DNA of 64,000 nucleotides from an uncultured Oscillospiraceae bacterium (GTDB lineage Bacteria; Bacillota; Clostridia; Oscillospirales; Ruminococcaceae). Below, piece by piece: positions 51,065 through 60,886 of this stretch; position 1 is the stretch's first letter; every line of letters starts with the position of its first letter. The notes beneath the pieces were generated by a model. The model searched no databases, was not told the DNA's origin, and saw nothing but the letters and a program-made list of their open reading frames with translations. The stretch covers positions 62,001 through 126,000 of the forward strand of contig CAJUSD010000004.1 in the NCBI GenBank assembly GCA_910589145.1, given 5' to 3'. A program made the translations under genes and the position numbers.

Positions 51065-52144
51065 TCACGTTTCCCTTGCCTCTGTAATCGTTCCGCCCCC
51101 CAAAACAATCTCCCCATCATATAAAACAACCGCTTGTCCAGGGGAAATCGCCCTCTGCGGTTCGTCAAAGGTTACATATACCTTTCCGTCTTCCACCTGT
51201 ACCGATGCATTATGTTCTGTCTGACTGTAACGGATCTTTGCCTGTGCCTGAAAAACTCCATCAGGCGGCGGTACAATCCAGTTCCAGTCCTCTGCCGCCA
51301 GACTGCATGAATAAAGCGCTGTTTCCGGCCCAACGGTGACAGTATTGTTCACCATATTTTTCCCGCAGACATATACAGGTTCTGGCATAGCTAACCCTAA
51401 CCCCCGCCTCTGCCCAATGGTATATCCGGCAGCTCCGCGATGTTTTCCCAAGACCTTTCCCTGCAGGTCAACGAAATCCCCCGGCAGGGATTTTACTCCA
51501 GTGTAGTGTTCCAAAAAGGAAAGGTAATCCCCATCTGGAATAAAACAGATATCCTGGCTGTCATGTTTATGTGCATTGAGGAAACCCTGTTTCTCCGCAA
51601 TTTCCCGGACTTCTGGCTTGCTGAGTCCGCCAAGAGGGAACAGGGTATGGGCGAGCTGATCCTGCGTTAAGGAATACAGGACATAGCTTTGATCTTTGCT
51701 TTTATCGGCAGCTTTTTTTAACAGAAATTTCCCTGAATCCTCTGCAGCCTGCACATAATGCCCCGTTGCAATATAATCACAGTCAAGTTCCTTTGCCCGG
51801 CGGTATAAATGGCCGAATTTTAAATACCGGTTGCAGTCTATACAGGGGTTTGGAGTAAATCCCTGTTGGTATACGCTGACAAACTTCTGTATTACCTTCT
51901 GTTCAAAATCATCTGAAAAGTTAAAAACATAGTGGGGTATCCCCAAACGGAACGCTACGCTTTGTGCATCCTCCACATCATCCAGGGTACAGCAGGTATG
52001 CCCACTGCCAGAAGGAACCCCTATTGTGGAATTGTTATATAGTTTCATAGTAACGCCGATACACTCATATCCCTGCTGCTGCAAAAGATACGCGGCGACG
52101 CTGGAATCTACTCCCCCGCTCATGGCGACAAGAACCTTTTTCAT
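51065..52144 (-). CDS. mnmA: tRNA-specific 2-thiouridylase
   Basis: MnmA installs the 2-thio group on the wobble uridine of tRNAs for Lys, Glu and Gln. The PP-loop is AMSGGVDSSVAAYLL at residues 7-21. The first catalytic Cys is in FTPNPCIDCNRYLKF near residue 106, and the second in KHDSQDICFIPDGDYLSF near residue 205. GYTIGQRRGLGLA and the C-terminal beta-barrel with EPQRAISPGQAVVLYDG complete the family pattern. Its 359 residues are normal. Sulfur would come from a cysteine desulfurase. It is followed on the minus strand by the MITE. Confidence 0.96.
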   Translation of the reverse strand: MKKVLVAMSGGVDSSVAAYLLQQQGYECIGVTMKLYNNSTIGVPSGSGHTCCTLDDVEDAQSVAFRLGIPHYVFNFSDDFEQKVIQKFVSVYQQGFTPNPCIDCNRYLKFGHLYRRAKELDCDYIATGHYVQAAEDSGKFLLKKAADKSKDQSYVLYSLTQDQLAHTLFPLGGLSKPEVREIAEKQGFLNAHKHDSQDICFIPDGDYLSFLEHYTGVKSLPGDFVDLQGKVLGKHRGAAGYTIGQRRGLGLAMPEPVYVCGKNMVNNTVTVGPETALYSCSLAAEDWNWIVPPPDGVFQAQAKIRYSQTEHNASVQVEDGKVYVTFDEPQRAISPGQAVVLYDGEIVLGGGTITEARET

Positions 52145-52169
52145 TTGGGAATATCCCCTTTCCGTGCGT

Positions 52170-52727
52170 TTATTCTACCGCGTCGCTGGCACGCATGGCC
52201 TGGATGGTATCGTCGAATAGCTGCTCCAGCTCCCAGCCAAGCATTTTCGCGCCGTTTTCAATGACTTCCCGAGAACAGCCTGCTGCGAATTTTTTGTCTT
52301 TGAATTTTTTCTTGATGGATTTTACTTCCAAGTCATTGACACTGTGGGATGGCCGCATAATTGCTGCCGCTCCTATCAGGCCCGTTAATTCGTCAGTGGC
52401 ATACAGAACTTTTTCCATTTCATGTTCCGGCTGGATATCGACAGTTAGACCATATCCATGGCTTGCGGCGGCACGGATGATGCTCTCATCAATTCCGTGT
52501 TCCCGCATAATTTCCTGGCTTTTGATACAATGCTGTTCGGGGTACTGTTCAAAGTCAAGGTCATGGAGGATTCCAACCGTTTCCCAGAAATCTGCCTGCT
52601 CTCCATAGCCGAGTTTTTCGGCGTACCATCGCATGACGTCCCCTACAATCCGGCCATGTTTCAAGTGGAATTCGCCTTTGTTATATTCGTTGAGCAAGGC
52701 CCATGCTTCCTTTGGCGTTGGTATCAT
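52170..52727 (-). CDS. HD-domain phosphohydrolase-like protein
   Basis: A 185-residue protein with an HD domain: the first His in FHLKHGRIVGDVMRWYA, the HD pair in VGILHDLDFEQYPEQH near residue 53, a further His in AAASHGYG and the Asp in VLYATDELTGLIGAAAIM. This pattern is common in clostridial HDIG-like hydrolases of unknown substrate, often nucleotides. It lies 25 bases upstream of mnmA on the same strand, so the two are probably cotranscribed. Confidence 0.82.
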   Translation of the reverse strand: MIPTPKEAWALLNEYNKGEFHLKHGRIVGDVMRWYAEKLGYGEQADFWETVGILHDLDFEQYPEQHCIKSQEIMREHGIDESIIRAAASHGYGLTVDIQPEHEMEKVLYATDELTGLIGAAAIMRPSHSVNDLEVKSIKKKFKDKKFAAGCSREVIENGAKMLGWELEQLFDDTIQAMRASDAVE

Positions 52728-52750
52728 AAATGTTTTTTCTCCTTTATTTT

Positions 52751-52938
52751 AATGTGAGTTCGATAAAATTCTATGCTTTTCCGCTCTAGGTACGCCATGA
52801 TGGCTGCAAGAGGGAACTGAAAGGTTCGTCCAACGTTGGCGACGCCAGTTCAGCTCTGCTGAACTGGCGACTGGGGGCTTTTCAGGAGTGCAGCTGTGCT
52901 GCACAACCCCCTGGACCCGAAACCTTTTTAATTTGCCT
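52751..52938 (-). repeat. Interspersed intergenic element, copy J
   Basis: The tail is AATGTGAGTTCGATAAAATT and TACGCCATGATGGCTGCAAGAGG, matching copy K. It then carries CGTCCAACGTTGGC, a perfect 11-bp hairpin with TCT loop (52844-52868), a GTGCAGC-TGT-GCTGCAC hairpin (52888-52904) and the head AAACCTTTTTAATTTGCC about 10 bases from the cysK stop codon. Relative to K, about 150 bp of the middle is absent. Confidence 0.8.
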
Positions 52939-52949
52939 TTGGTATTCGG

Positions 52950-53879
52950 TTATTCAAACAGGCTGGTGGAAAGGTAACGTTCCCCTGAATCGGGCAGCAG
53001 AACGACAACATTTTTCCCTTGGTTTTCCTGTCTTCCTGCAATCTGCACTGACGCCCAAACCGCTGCCCCGGATGAAATCCCAACCAGCAGCCCTTCCCTT
53101 TTTGCCATCTCTCTCCCCATATGAATAGCATCCTCATCTCCAACAGGGACGACCTCGTTATAAATATCAGTATCCAAAATCTCCGGGACAAACCCAGCGC
53201 CAATTCCCTGAATCCCATGGGAACCAGCGGTTCCCCCGCTTAACACAGGAGATAAAGCCGGTTCTGCTGCAACAATCTGAACTGCCGGATTCTGTTTTTT
53301 CAAATATTTTCCCACGCCGGAGATTGTTCCGCCGGTTCCAACTCCTGCGACAAAGATATCAACTTTCCCATCTGTATCCTGCCAAATTTCCGGGCCGGTG
53401 GAAGCCTCATGTGCAGCGGGATTAGCGGGATTGGTAAACTGTCCGGCAATCAAACTGTTGGGAATTGCCCCCGCCAGTTCTTCTGCCTTTTGAATTGCCC
53501 CCGCCATACCTTTAGAGCCTTCTGTTAAAACCAGTTCCGCACCATAGGCCCTCATAATTTTCATCCGTTCCTTGCTCATGTTTTCTGGCATAACGATGAT
53601 AAGACGGTATCCCCTGACCGCGGCAGACATAGCAAGACCGATTCCCGTGTTCCCGGAAGTAGGTTCAATAATAACCGCCCCCGGGCGCAAAAGCCCTTGT
53701 TTTTCTGCATTGTCCAGCATGTTCTTGGCAACCCGATCCTTTGCGGAACCTGCCGGATTAAAACCTTCTATCTTTGCTATGATGTGCGCCTGCAGAGAAT
53801 ACGCCTTTTCAATTTGGATCAATTCCAACAGCGGAGTATGGCCTACCAGTTGTTCTATATTGGTATAAATTCTGCCCAT
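52950..53879 (-). CDS. cysK: Cysteine synthase A (O-acetylserine sulfhydrylase)
   Basis: It makes cysteine from O-acetylserine and sulfide. The PLP lysine is in PAGSAKDRVAKNM near residue 43, the substrate loop in IIEPTSGNTGIGLA, the phosphate-binding Gly loop in GVGTGGTISGVGKYLK near residue 177, and the C-terminal Ser in LPDSGERYLSTSLFE. Its 309 residues are typical. The start lies 16 bases downstream of the aconitase-like gene on the same strand, so the two may be coexpressed. No CymR box or S-box was recognised upstream. Confidence 0.96.
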   Translation of the reverse strand: MGRIYTNIEQLVGHTPLLELIQIEKAYSLQAHIIAKIEGFNPAGSAKDRVAKNMLDNAEKQGLLRPGAVIIEPTSGNTGIGLAMSAAVRGYRLIIVMPENMSKERMKIMRAYGAELVLTEGSKGMAGAIQKAEELAGAIPNSLIAGQFTNPANPAAHEASTGPEIWQDTDGKVDIFVAGVGTGGTISGVGKYLKKQNPAVQIVAAEPALSPVLSGGTAGSHGIQGIGAGFVPEILDTDIYNEVVPVGDEDAIHMGREMAKREGLLVGISSGAAVWASVQIAGRQENQGKNVVVLLPDSGERYLSTSLFE

Positions 53880-53895
53880 ATCTGCTTCCCCCTGT

Positions 53896-56205
53896 TTATC
53901 TGTTCTGCATCTCCCGATTAAAGTTAATCAGGCATCCAGCCAGAATAATTTTCCGTTCGTCATCAGTCAAATTAGAAAGTTTCATCTGGAACGGGACAGC
54001 CGTTCCATCCTGCCGGAGTGCATATGCCTGAATCTTTTCCGCTTTTTCCAGAACTGCCTTACGGATTCCGGGCAGAAAAATACTGTCTCCAAGCTGAAAG
54101 GGAAGTTCGCTTTCTTCGTATATCAGCGGCAGCATCCCCCAGTTAATGAGGTTGGAACGATACCTTTTGGTAGCGTATTCCTGCGCAATATTTGCCCATC
54201 CGCCTAAAACCTTCTGACAGGAAGCAGCCTGTTCTCTAGCGGAACCGTCTCCGGGCTTTACCGCATATACAAGGCTTCCAATTCCTGTTTTAAGCGGGTT
54301 AATATTCTCATATCCGGCAATAAGCCGAATCTGGTCAAACAACCCTTTCAGTTCGGGAATGTTTTCGGGAGATTTCCCTTCCAGACGGCTGATTTCTGCC
54401 TGTTGGGATTTTTTAGCCCTTTCGGTATACTTGGGATCTTTTCTTGACAAGGTAAATTCCGCCAGTTTTAATGGGTTAGAACGGTAACTGGAAGTTTCGC
54501 CGGAAGGAATTAACTCGTCGGTGGTAGTGACAGGATCATGAATCTCGCTGGCAACAGTGAGAAGAAGGTCATCGGTCAGTGCAGACATTTTCGGCCAATC
54601 TGCTATGTTTGGCCCAAGACGGAGCACTTCCCCGGAATCTGCCTTTCCAAAACCGTTGTATACACGGTTCTCATAGATCGTTTTTTCAAAGAAGTATTTC
54701 GGTTTGGTAAAGGACAGGTCTAAATCTGTGGCAGGAGTCAGCAGCCCGTGGTTGATGGCAGTAGCGGCAATAGAGCGTGCATCCATCAGGGCAACAGAAG
54801 CAATCTGTCCATTACCTGGTTTGGAGCCTTCCCGGTTGGGGAAATTGCGGGTGGAATGGCGAATACTCAGGCAGTTATTGGCAGGAACATCCCCCGCTCC
54901 AAAACACGGCCCGCAGAAAGCTGTCCGAACAGTAGCGCCGCTTGCCATGAAATCAGCCACAGCGCCATTTTTAACCAGCTCCATATATACCGGCTGGCTG
55001 GATGGGTAAATACTCAAAGAAAACGCATCGCAGCCAATGGATTTTCCCCTCAAAATATCCGCCGCGTCAACCAAATTGTCATAAGTGCCTCCAGCACATC
55101 CGGCAATTACGCCCTGTTCTACCTGAAGTTTGCCGTTTACTACCTTATCCCGCAGGGAAAGGCTTACGCCAGGCGTATTTAACTGTTTTGCTGCGTTTTT
55201 CTCTACTTCTGATAGGATATCATTTAGATTTTCATAGAGTTCCCGAATAGAGAAAGCATTGCTGGGATGGAAGGGCAGGGCAATCATTGGTTCTATTGTT
55301 GACATATCTACATATACCATACCATCGTAATACACAGCATCCCCTGGACGGAGCTCCCGATAAGCTTCTGAACGCCCATGAGCTGCAAAATATTCTTCCG
55401 TTTTGCTGTCTGTTGTCCATATAGAAGAAAGACAGGCGGTTTCAGTGGTCATAACGTCAATACCATTGCGGAATTCACAGTTCAGGTTGGCGATACCATC
55501 GCCAACAAATTCCATGATTTTATTTTTTACATACCCGTTCTGGAAAACTTCGCGGATAATAGCCAGAGCAATATCCTGGGGGCCTACCCCTTTCGCCGGA
55601 GTACCAGTCAGATAAACTGCAACCACCTGGGGACGGGCTACATCATAAGTGTTCCCTAAAAGCTGTTTGGCAAGTTCACCGCCGCCCTCACCGACGGCAA
55701 GGGTTCCCAAAGCTCCATAACGGGTATGGCTGTCTGATCCCAGTATCATTTTTCCACAACCGCTCATCTGCTCCCTCATATATTGGTGGATTACCGCCAA
55801 ATGGGGAGGCACATATATTCCGCCGTATTTCTTTGCGGCAGACAAGCCAAAAAGGTGATCGTCTTCGTTAATGGTTCCCCCTACAGCGCATAAGCTGTTA
55901 TGGCAGTTGGTAAGTACATAGGGCAGGGGGAAACGCTCCATCCCGCTTGCCCGCGCCGTTTGGATAATCCCCACATATGTAATGTCATGGGACGCCATTG
56001 CGTCAAAACGTATTTTGAGGTTTTCCATATTGCCAGATGTGTTATGTGCTTTCAAAATAGAATAGGCTATTGTCTTTTGAACCCCATCCTCTTTTGTTGG
56101 TACATACCCTAAGGACTGCTTTATTTTTTCCTGTGAATGGCTGTTGTCCTCTATAATTGTTGTCCCGTTCAGGAGCCATACTCCCTGCGCTGATAGCTTT
56201 ACCAT
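53896..56205 (-). CDS. Aconitase-superfamily hydratase (YbhJ-like)
   Basis: A 769-residue protein of the aconitase superfamily. The active-site segment [23 protein letters not shown] is near residue 160, and 4Fe-4S ligand Cys occur in [12 protein letters not shown] and [16 protein letters not shown], with [12 protein letters not shown] later. The swivelling C-terminal domain has [19 protein letters not shown], the usual substrate-binding region, and [17 protein letters not shown]. The architecture resembles the poorly characterised YbhJ group more than AcnA or LeuCD. The substrate is probably a hydroxy-tricarboxylate-like acid. Confidence 0.85.
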   Translation of the reverse strand: MVKLSAQGVWLLNGTTIIEDNSHSQEKIKQSLGYVPTKEDGVQKTIAYSILKAHNTSGNMENLKIRFDAMASHDITYVGIIQTARASGMERFPLPYVLTNCHNSLCAVGGTINEDDHLFGLSAAKKYGGIYVPPHLAVIHQYMREQMSGCGKMILGSDSHTRYGALGTLAVGEGGGELAKQLLGNTYDVARPQVVAVYLTGTPAKGVGPQDIALAIIREVFQNGYVKNKIMEFVGDGIANLNCEFRNGIDVMTTETACLSSIWTTDSKTEEYFAAHGRSEAYRELRPGDAVYYDGMVYVDMSTIEPMIALPFHPSNAFSIRELYENLNDILSEVEKNAAKQLNTPGVSLSLRDKVVNGKLQVEQGVIAGCAGGTYDNLVDAADILRGKSIGCDAFSLSIYPSSQPVYMELVKNGAVADFMASGATVRTAFCGPCFGAGDVPANNCLSIRHSTRNFPNREGSKPGNGQIASVALMDARSIAATAINHGLLTPATDLDLSFTKPKYFFEKTIYENRVYNGFGKADSGEVLRLGPNIADWPKMSALTDDLLLTVASEIHDPVTTTDELIPSGETSSYRSNPLKLAEFTLSRKDPKYTERAKKSQQAEISRLEGKSPENIPELKGLFDQIRLIAGYENINPLKTGIGSLVYAVKPGDGSAREQAASCQKVLGGWANIAQEYATKRYRSNLINWGMLPLIYEESELPFQLGDSIFLPGIRKAVLEKAEKIQAYALRQDGTAVPFQMKLSNLTDDERKIILAGCLINFNREMQNR

Positions 56206-56330
56206 GTTGAATCGTTCCTCCTATTAATATATGTATATGCAGCTTTGCAATGTGTTCTGATAAACCCTTTACATATTAACATACTTCTATATACTTTGCA
56301 AACGGCTTTCGACGGAATGCTGAAAAAATT

Positions 56331-56360
56331 GGGCTGTATGGATCAATATCCATACAGCCC
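56331..56360 (-). terminator. Terminator of the flotillin gene
   Basis: Perfect 12-bp arms (56331-56342, 56349-56360), GGGCTGTATGGA; minus-strand transcripts run into AATTTTTTC. Confidence 0.8.
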
Positions 56361-56370
56361 TTGTTATGTA

Positions 56371-57951
56371 TTAGATTTGTTTTTTATTGCCGGACTTTTG
56401 GGAGGATGCAGCTTTTTCCTCTGGTTCTTTTGTCTCTTTCTTTTCTTCTGTCACATTGCCTTCGGGAGCTTGGGCAGGGGAGGAATCCTTTTGTGTGAAC
56501 TTTTTCATCAGTTCTGTCACATCCAGACCCGTTAAATCCTTTAACACCTCAAAACCTGTTCCAGCTACGTTTGTAACGGTTTTAGCAATCTTTGAGGCGC
56601 CTGTATTTGAGGAGCCTTCCCCTGTATCAATAACTGTGATCTTGTCAATGCTGCTCATCGGTTTTGCTACCTGTGCCATGATTTCCGGCAGCTTGTTAAT
56701 CAACATCTCTGTAACTGCAGCCTCTCCATATTTGGCCATAGCGTCCGCCAACTGGCTTTTTGCTTCGGCTTCGGCAAGGCCTTTTGCTTTAATCGCGCCT
56801 GCGTCTGCTTCGCCTTTTAGCTGGATTGCTTTAGCTTCTGCTTCTGCACCAGCGATCCCTTTGGCCCGGATTGCTTCTGCATCTGCCTCGGCTTTTAAAC
56901 GGATCATTTCTGCTTCGGCTTGGGCTTCAATTTTCTTTGCTTCCGCCTTTGCCTGGGCTTCAATACGAATTTTTTCCGCTTCTGCTTCCGCGTATCGGAT
57001 AGCTTTTGCTTTTTGGGCTTCTGCTTCGATCTCCGTTTTACGCCTTGCAGCTTCAGCGGGCTTATCAACGCTGGCAACCAGTTCCTTTTCTACGCGGTTA
57101 GCCGCCTGCTCTGCCAGGGACGCCTTTTCTTTTTCCACTTCAGACTGTTTCTCAATCTCACGCAGGGAGTATGCTACGTCTGCTTCCGCCTTTGCGCGGT
57201 CCCGTTCTGCGCGGAACTGTTCCACCTTTAAAGTTTTGTCGCGTTCTGCTTCTGCAACCTGGGCTTCGGCGGCCAGTTTCACCTTTTCGCCTTCCCGGAC
57301 AGCTTCCGCTGTTTTAATATCAGTATCCCGTTTGCGCTCTGCTTCGGCAATTTCCGCTTCTGCTTTTGACTGGGCTACCTGGGGGCGCGCACGGTTTTCC
57401 AGATATCCGCCCTGGGTTGCTATCCGCAGGATGGAGTAGGATAAAAGCTGTAATCCCATTTCGTCCAATTCTTTATTGATGTCGCTTTCTACGCGCCGTT
57501 CAAATTCAGCGCGGTTGGAGTTGATTTCTTCCACTGTCATAGTAGAAACAATACCGCGCAGTTTGCCTTCCAGGATTTGTTCTACCATTCCGCTGATGAC
57601 TTCTTTTGTAGATTTAGCGTTTCCCGAGCAGAACTGTTCTACAGCTTTGTAAATGCTGTTTGGTTCGTTGCGCACCTTTACAACGGCAGTTCCCACCACA
57701 TCCATAAAGATTCCCTGTTGGGAAGGCGCTTCTGTAACGTCGGTAGTCATAGAGATATTTTCCAGAGAAATAACGCAGCTCGTTTCCAAAAACGGAACCA
57801 TAAAGCCGCCCTTACCGCTGAGAACCCGTTTTTTCAAGCCGGTAATAACCATCGCTTTATCTGCCGGAACCCTCCGCCAACAGCCCAACAGCAGAAGCAA
57901 AAGCAGTATAACCGCAATCGCAACGCATGCCAATCCAAAAAACTTTTCCAT
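56371..57951 (-). CDS. floT: Flotillin-like membrane scaffold protein
   Basis: A 526-residue SPFH protein that organises functional membrane microdomains. It has an N-terminal membrane-associated hydrophobic stretch (CVAIAVILLLLLLLG), the SPFH domain at about residues 30-190 (MVITGLKKRVLSGKGGFMVP, GMVEQILEGKLRGIVSTMTVEEIN, LLSYSILRIATQGGYLENRARPQ), then a long Ala/Glu/Lys coiled coil to about residue 400. A C-terminal region with KYGEAAVTEMLINKLPEIMAQVAKPMSSIDKI follows, and a charged tail. Length and order match FloT/YuaG. It is monocistronic here without the usual NfeD-like partner. Confidence 0.94.
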   Translation of the reverse strand: MEKFFGLACVAIAVILLLLLLLGCWRRVPADKAMVITGLKKRVLSGKGGFMVPFLETSCVISLENISMTTDVTEAPSQQGIFMDVVGTAVVKVRNEPNSIYKAVEQFCSGNAKSTKEVISGMVEQILEGKLRGIVSTMTVEEINSNRAEFERRVESDINKELDEMGLQLLSYSILRIATQGGYLENRARPQVAQSKAEAEIAEAERKRDTDIKTAEAVREGEKVKLAAEAQVAEAERDKTLKVEQFRAERDRAKAEADVAYSLREIEKQSEVEKEKASLAEQAANRVEKELVASVDKPAEAARRKTEIEAEAQKAKAIRYAEAEAEKIRIEAQAKAEAKKIEAQAEAEMIRLKAEADAEAIRAKGIAGAEAEAKAIQLKGEADAGAIKAKGLAEAEAKSQLADAMAKYGEAAVTEMLINKLPEIMAQVAKPMSSIDKITVIDTGEGSSNTGASKIAKTVTNVAGTGFEVLKDLTGLDVTELMKKFTQKDSSPAQAPEGNVTEEKKETKEPEEKAASSQKSGNKKQI

Positions 57952-58174
57952 TATGTGTTCCTCCTTTTTCCCTGTTAGTAAAATTCTCCAAAAGCAATCG
58001 ATTGCTATGGATTTATTATAGCATATCTGTCGATCAACTACAAACTTTAAACGATATCGTCCTATTAAGCCCGCATTGGAGCGGGCCTTCCTTACAGCAG
58101 CCTTTGAATATTAGGGCGGAAATTCTTCTTTTTCAAACGAAAATCGCCTAAATCCGCCTTTTTTACAAATTTGT

Positions 58175-58594
58175 TTATTTATCTCCAATTTTTATTTCCT
58201 GCTCAAAGCACCATTTAGCAATGTCGGATACTAAGTCAAAAGGAATAGGCTTATTAATAGGTAAACGGATGGCGCCTTTGCTGGTTTTATATTTATCCAG
58301 TCTGTCCTGAAAAAATGCTGTGGCTTCTTCTCCTGGATATAAACCAATATCATTTTTATTAGCCGCAAAGTGGATGATATTCCGTTTCTTTTTCCATGTT
58401 GGCATACTCCATGAAATACATTCGTCAGCATCTGGAATTGCCTGATGAATGGTTTCCCTCATTTTTACAAGTATGGGCTGAATATTTGGCTCCTGCCTTT
58501 CAATATATTCATCTATTGTAGCAGGTTTAGAACCACAATAATGGCTTTGGTGTTCCCTTTTAAACTGTCTTTTGCATTTTGGACATTCCCACAT
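58175..58594 (-). CDS. DUF1801 protein with N-terminal zinc-finger-like part
   Basis: A 139-residue protein. CPKCKRQFKREHQSHYC at the start looks like a small zinc-binding unit. The rest is the DUF1801/YdhG fold: IQPILVKMRETIHQAIPDADECISWSMPTWKKKRNIIHFAANKNDIGLYPG and KGAIRLPINKPIPFDLVSDIAKW. The family resembles frataxin-like or YdeI-type proteins of unknown biochemical role. It is followed in the opposite transcription direction by nothing until flotillin, with about 200 AT-rich bases between. It lies 20 bases behind the VanY-type gene. Confidence 0.82.
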   Translation of the reverse strand: MWECPKCKRQFKREHQSHYCGSKPATIDEYIERQEPNIQPILVKMRETIHQAIPDADECISWSMPTWKKKRNIIHFAANKNDIGLYPGEEATAFFQDRLDKYKTSKGAIRLPINKPIPFDLVSDIAKWCFEQEIKIGDK

Positions 58595-58614
58595 TATTTG
58601 ATATCCTCCGTAAA

Positions 58615-59478
58615 CTAATTTCTTTTAAGGTATTCTTCCAGGCATTCCCCTTTACGATAGATTTCCATCGCGATTTCCTTCCCCACATAGCGGTAATGCC
58701 AGGGTTCGTACATAATACCGGTGATTTCGCTCTTGTCGTTGGGATAACGGAGAATAAAACCATATTCCCAACAATGGGCGAGCAGCCATTTTTGGACTCC
58801 GGTTTCCTCCTGGGACTCATCCAGGCTCTGGTTATTCAAATCGACAATATCAACAGCCAAACCTAACTGATGTTCACTGGTTCCTGGTATGGCGACAGCT
58901 TTTGCTGCTTCTTGTTCCGCCTCTGCCTGGGACAGACCCATAGCGAGCATCGTATCAATCTGTTTTTTGAATAACTTTTTCTGTTTTTCCATACTGCGGT
59001 AGGAGGAACAGATAACAGGGGATAGCCCCTCAGCGCGGCAAGCGTCCATCATATCCTGTAAAGCCGGGTAGCAGCGTTCATCTACAGCCTGGTCATTTTT
59101 CAATTCTGTCAAGGCAATAGAATGATTTTCTGGAATTGGATTCCAAGGATTCACTAAAATTAGATTCCACTGCTCCTTATCTATCTTAGGCGCAGCGCCG
59201 GACTGTTCTTTTTCTGATTGGGAGGAAGGAGTCTCTTTAGGCATGCTGACAGCTTTCTGCAAAGGGGCCTGAGAGGGTACCGCTTGGGAAACAGATGTTG
59301 TTTGTGGAATTGACTGGCTTTCACTAGGCTGGGGATTCTGCTCTGATGCCATATATGCTGTAAACAGCCCCATTAAAAGAACAACAAAAAGAGTTATGAC
59401 AAATACTTTGAGAGCATAGCTTTTTTGACGTTTATGGTATCTGCGGTGCGAATGGCTATGGTATTCTCTGGTTGACAT
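58615..59478 (-). CDS. VanY/M15B-type D-alanyl-D-alanine carboxypeptidase
   Basis: A 287-residue membrane-anchored enzyme that removes the terminal D-Ala from peptidoglycan stem peptides. One membrane helix lies at residues about 24-46, followed by a Ser/Gln-rich linker. The M15 domain has ICSSYRSMEKQKKLF near residue 160, zinc ligands in GTSEHQLGLAVDIVDL, and the third ligand in GIMYEPWHYRYVG. This type is often a housekeeping enzyme and does not by itself imply vancomycin resistance; no vanHAX genes are present. Confidence 0.93.
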   Translation of the reverse strand: MSTREYHSHSHRRYHKRQKSYALKVFVITLFVVLLMGLFTAYMASEQNPQPSESQSIPQTTSVSQAVPSQAPLQKAVSMPKETPSSQSEKEQSGAAPKIDKEQWNLILVNPWNPIPENHSIALTELKNDQAVDERCYPALQDMMDACRAEGLSPVICSSYRSMEKQKKLFKKQIDTMLAMGLSQAEAEQEAAKAVAIPGTSEHQLGLAVDIVDLNNQSLDESQEETGVQKWLLAHCWEYGFILRYPNDKSEITGIMYEPWHYRYVGKEIAMEIYRKGECLEEYLKRN

Positions 59479-59777
59479 TTTAAAAATCCCTTCTTTATTT
59501 GTTTTCCTGATTCACATACATTTCGTGGAATATTACTAATAGAATTAGTTCCTATTCCATCAAAATTATTTTATGATAAGTATGACGCATTATTTCAATT
59601 ATACTACTGGATATTATGAAAAACAAGTGATTTTGTTTAGGCATAGGTCATAATTTGAAAACAACATTTATCCATGGAAAGAGACATAAAAAAGTACAGA
59701 AATTCTTCGATTTACACAAAAATATCAAACCGTTACACAAATAAATTTGCAAGAAAGTAGAATCTGCCTGCATCTAT

Positions 59778-59806
59778 TTGACAAAGCGAAATGAATGTGA
59801 TAGAGT
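59778..59806 (+). promoter_or_regulatory. Promoter upstream of the MYG1 gene
   Basis: TTGACA (59778-59783), 17 bp, TAGAGT (59801-59806). A TTTCCTG/CAGGAAA hairpin follows at about 59827-59844 in a leader of about 150 bases. The remaining intergenic stretch 59479-59777 is AT-rich and shows nothing I can name. Confidence 0.5.
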
Positions 59807-59957
59807 ACAGACGATGCAGTTTGACGTTTCCTGCATACAGGAAACACTTCCACAGAAAGAACATATAATATCCGGGGTGTAGTCGTATATTGAAAAAATT
59901 TGCACAATGGTACTATATGGGCTTTCAATATTCTTTCAGGAATGAGAGGGATAATTT

Positions 59958-60803
59958 ATGGATCGCAGTTACAGCAAGGCAATGACCCATGGAGGTAAAT
60001 TCCATGCGGATGACGTATTCTCTTCCGCGCTTCTGTACATCCTGTTTCCTGGGATAGAAATAACGAGAGGTTATGTAGTCCCGGCGGATTTTGACGGGAT
60101 TGTATTTGATATTGGAGGCGGGATGTTTGACCATCACCAGAATGACATACCTGTACGCGAAAACGGCGTTCCCTATGCGGCTTTTGGACTGCTGTGGCGT
60201 GAGTATGGAAATGCCCTGTTAGGGGAAGATGCGGCGAAAAAATTTGACGAATCCTTTATACAGCCTCTTGATTTGGATGATAACACCGGCTGCGGCTGCC
60301 AGCTTGCATCTGTAATCTCCTCTTTTAATCCAAACTGGGATTCGGCTGATACATTTGACCAATGTTTTGAAAGGGCGGTTGAAATGGCTAAGGAGATTCT
60401 TGCCAATCAGTTTGACACTATTTTGAGCAAGCAGCGCGCTGTGGAGTATGTACAAAACGCTTATAATAACGCAGAGGATAAGAGGATTGTCTTTCTGCCT
60501 AAGTTTGCTCCATGGAAAGAGTTTTTAAGTGAGACAGAGGCAATGTTTGTTATTTTTCCATCCTTGAGAGGTGGCTTTAATGTTCAGGTGATACCGTCCC
60601 CTGAAACGAAAGAGGCTAAATGCCTTTTCCCTGCAGCATGGGCGGGGGAACCTTCATGGGATTTGCCAAGGATTTCTGGAGTTCCTTCTATGTCATTCTG
60701 CCATAATGGGAGATTTTTGATTACTGTTTCCAAGCTTGATGATGCTTATTTGGCGTGTCAGATTGCTATGAGGTCTTCGCTGCATCGTACCCCCGCAGTT
60801 TAA
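59958..60803 (+). CDS. MYG1-family (UPF0160) protein, DHH-like hydrolase
   Basis: A 281-residue member of the MYG1/UPF0160 group. The N-terminus has THGGKFHADDVFSSALL with metal-site His and Asp, then IVFDIGGGMFDHHQ with the DHH-like motif near residue 58, and FDESFIQPLDLDDNTG. GGFNVQVIPSP and LFPAAWAGEP mark the C-terminal half. The eukaryotic MYG1 is reported as an exonuclease; bacterial members have no settled function. It stands alone and is followed by a strong terminator. Confidence 0.88.
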   Translation: MDRSYSKAMTHGGKFHADDVFSSALLYILFPGIEITRGYVVPADFDGIVFDIGGGMFDHHQNDIPVRENGVPYAAFGLLWREYGNALLGEDAAKKFDESFIQPLDLDDNTGCGCQLASVISSFNPNWDSADTFDQCFERAVEMAKEILANQFDTILSKQRAVEYVQNAYNNAEDKRIVFLPKFAPWKEFLSETEAMFVIFPSLRGGFNVQVIPSPETKEAKCLFPAAWAGEPSWDLPRISGVPSMSFCHNGRFLITVSKLDDAYLACQIAMRSSLHRTPAV

Positions 60804-60814
60804 GGGGAGAAATA

Positions 60815-60848
60815 AGGGCTTGCTGAAATTTTTCAGCAAGCCCTTTAA
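60815..60848. terminator. Bidirectional terminator MYG1 / MFS
   Basis: Perfect 14-bp arms (60815-60828, 60831-60844), AGGGCTTGCTGAAA, with T-rich sequence on the plus strand side. The genes converge here. Confidence 0.8.
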
Positions 60849-60886
60849 ATTTTGGGAGAGGGGAGATTAGAATGAGGCAGAAAAAC

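Noticed and set aside
56387-57439. Long plus-strand open frame of 350 codons opposite flotillin
   Set aside because: It mirrors the Ala/Glu/Lys coiled coil of flotillin and yields low-complexity Ser/Ala protein without a ribosome binding site.
58615-59478. Vancomycin resistance by the VanY-type gene
   Set aside because: No vanHAX or VanRS-like genes are nearby; isolated M15B carboxypeptidases are common housekeeping wall enzymes.
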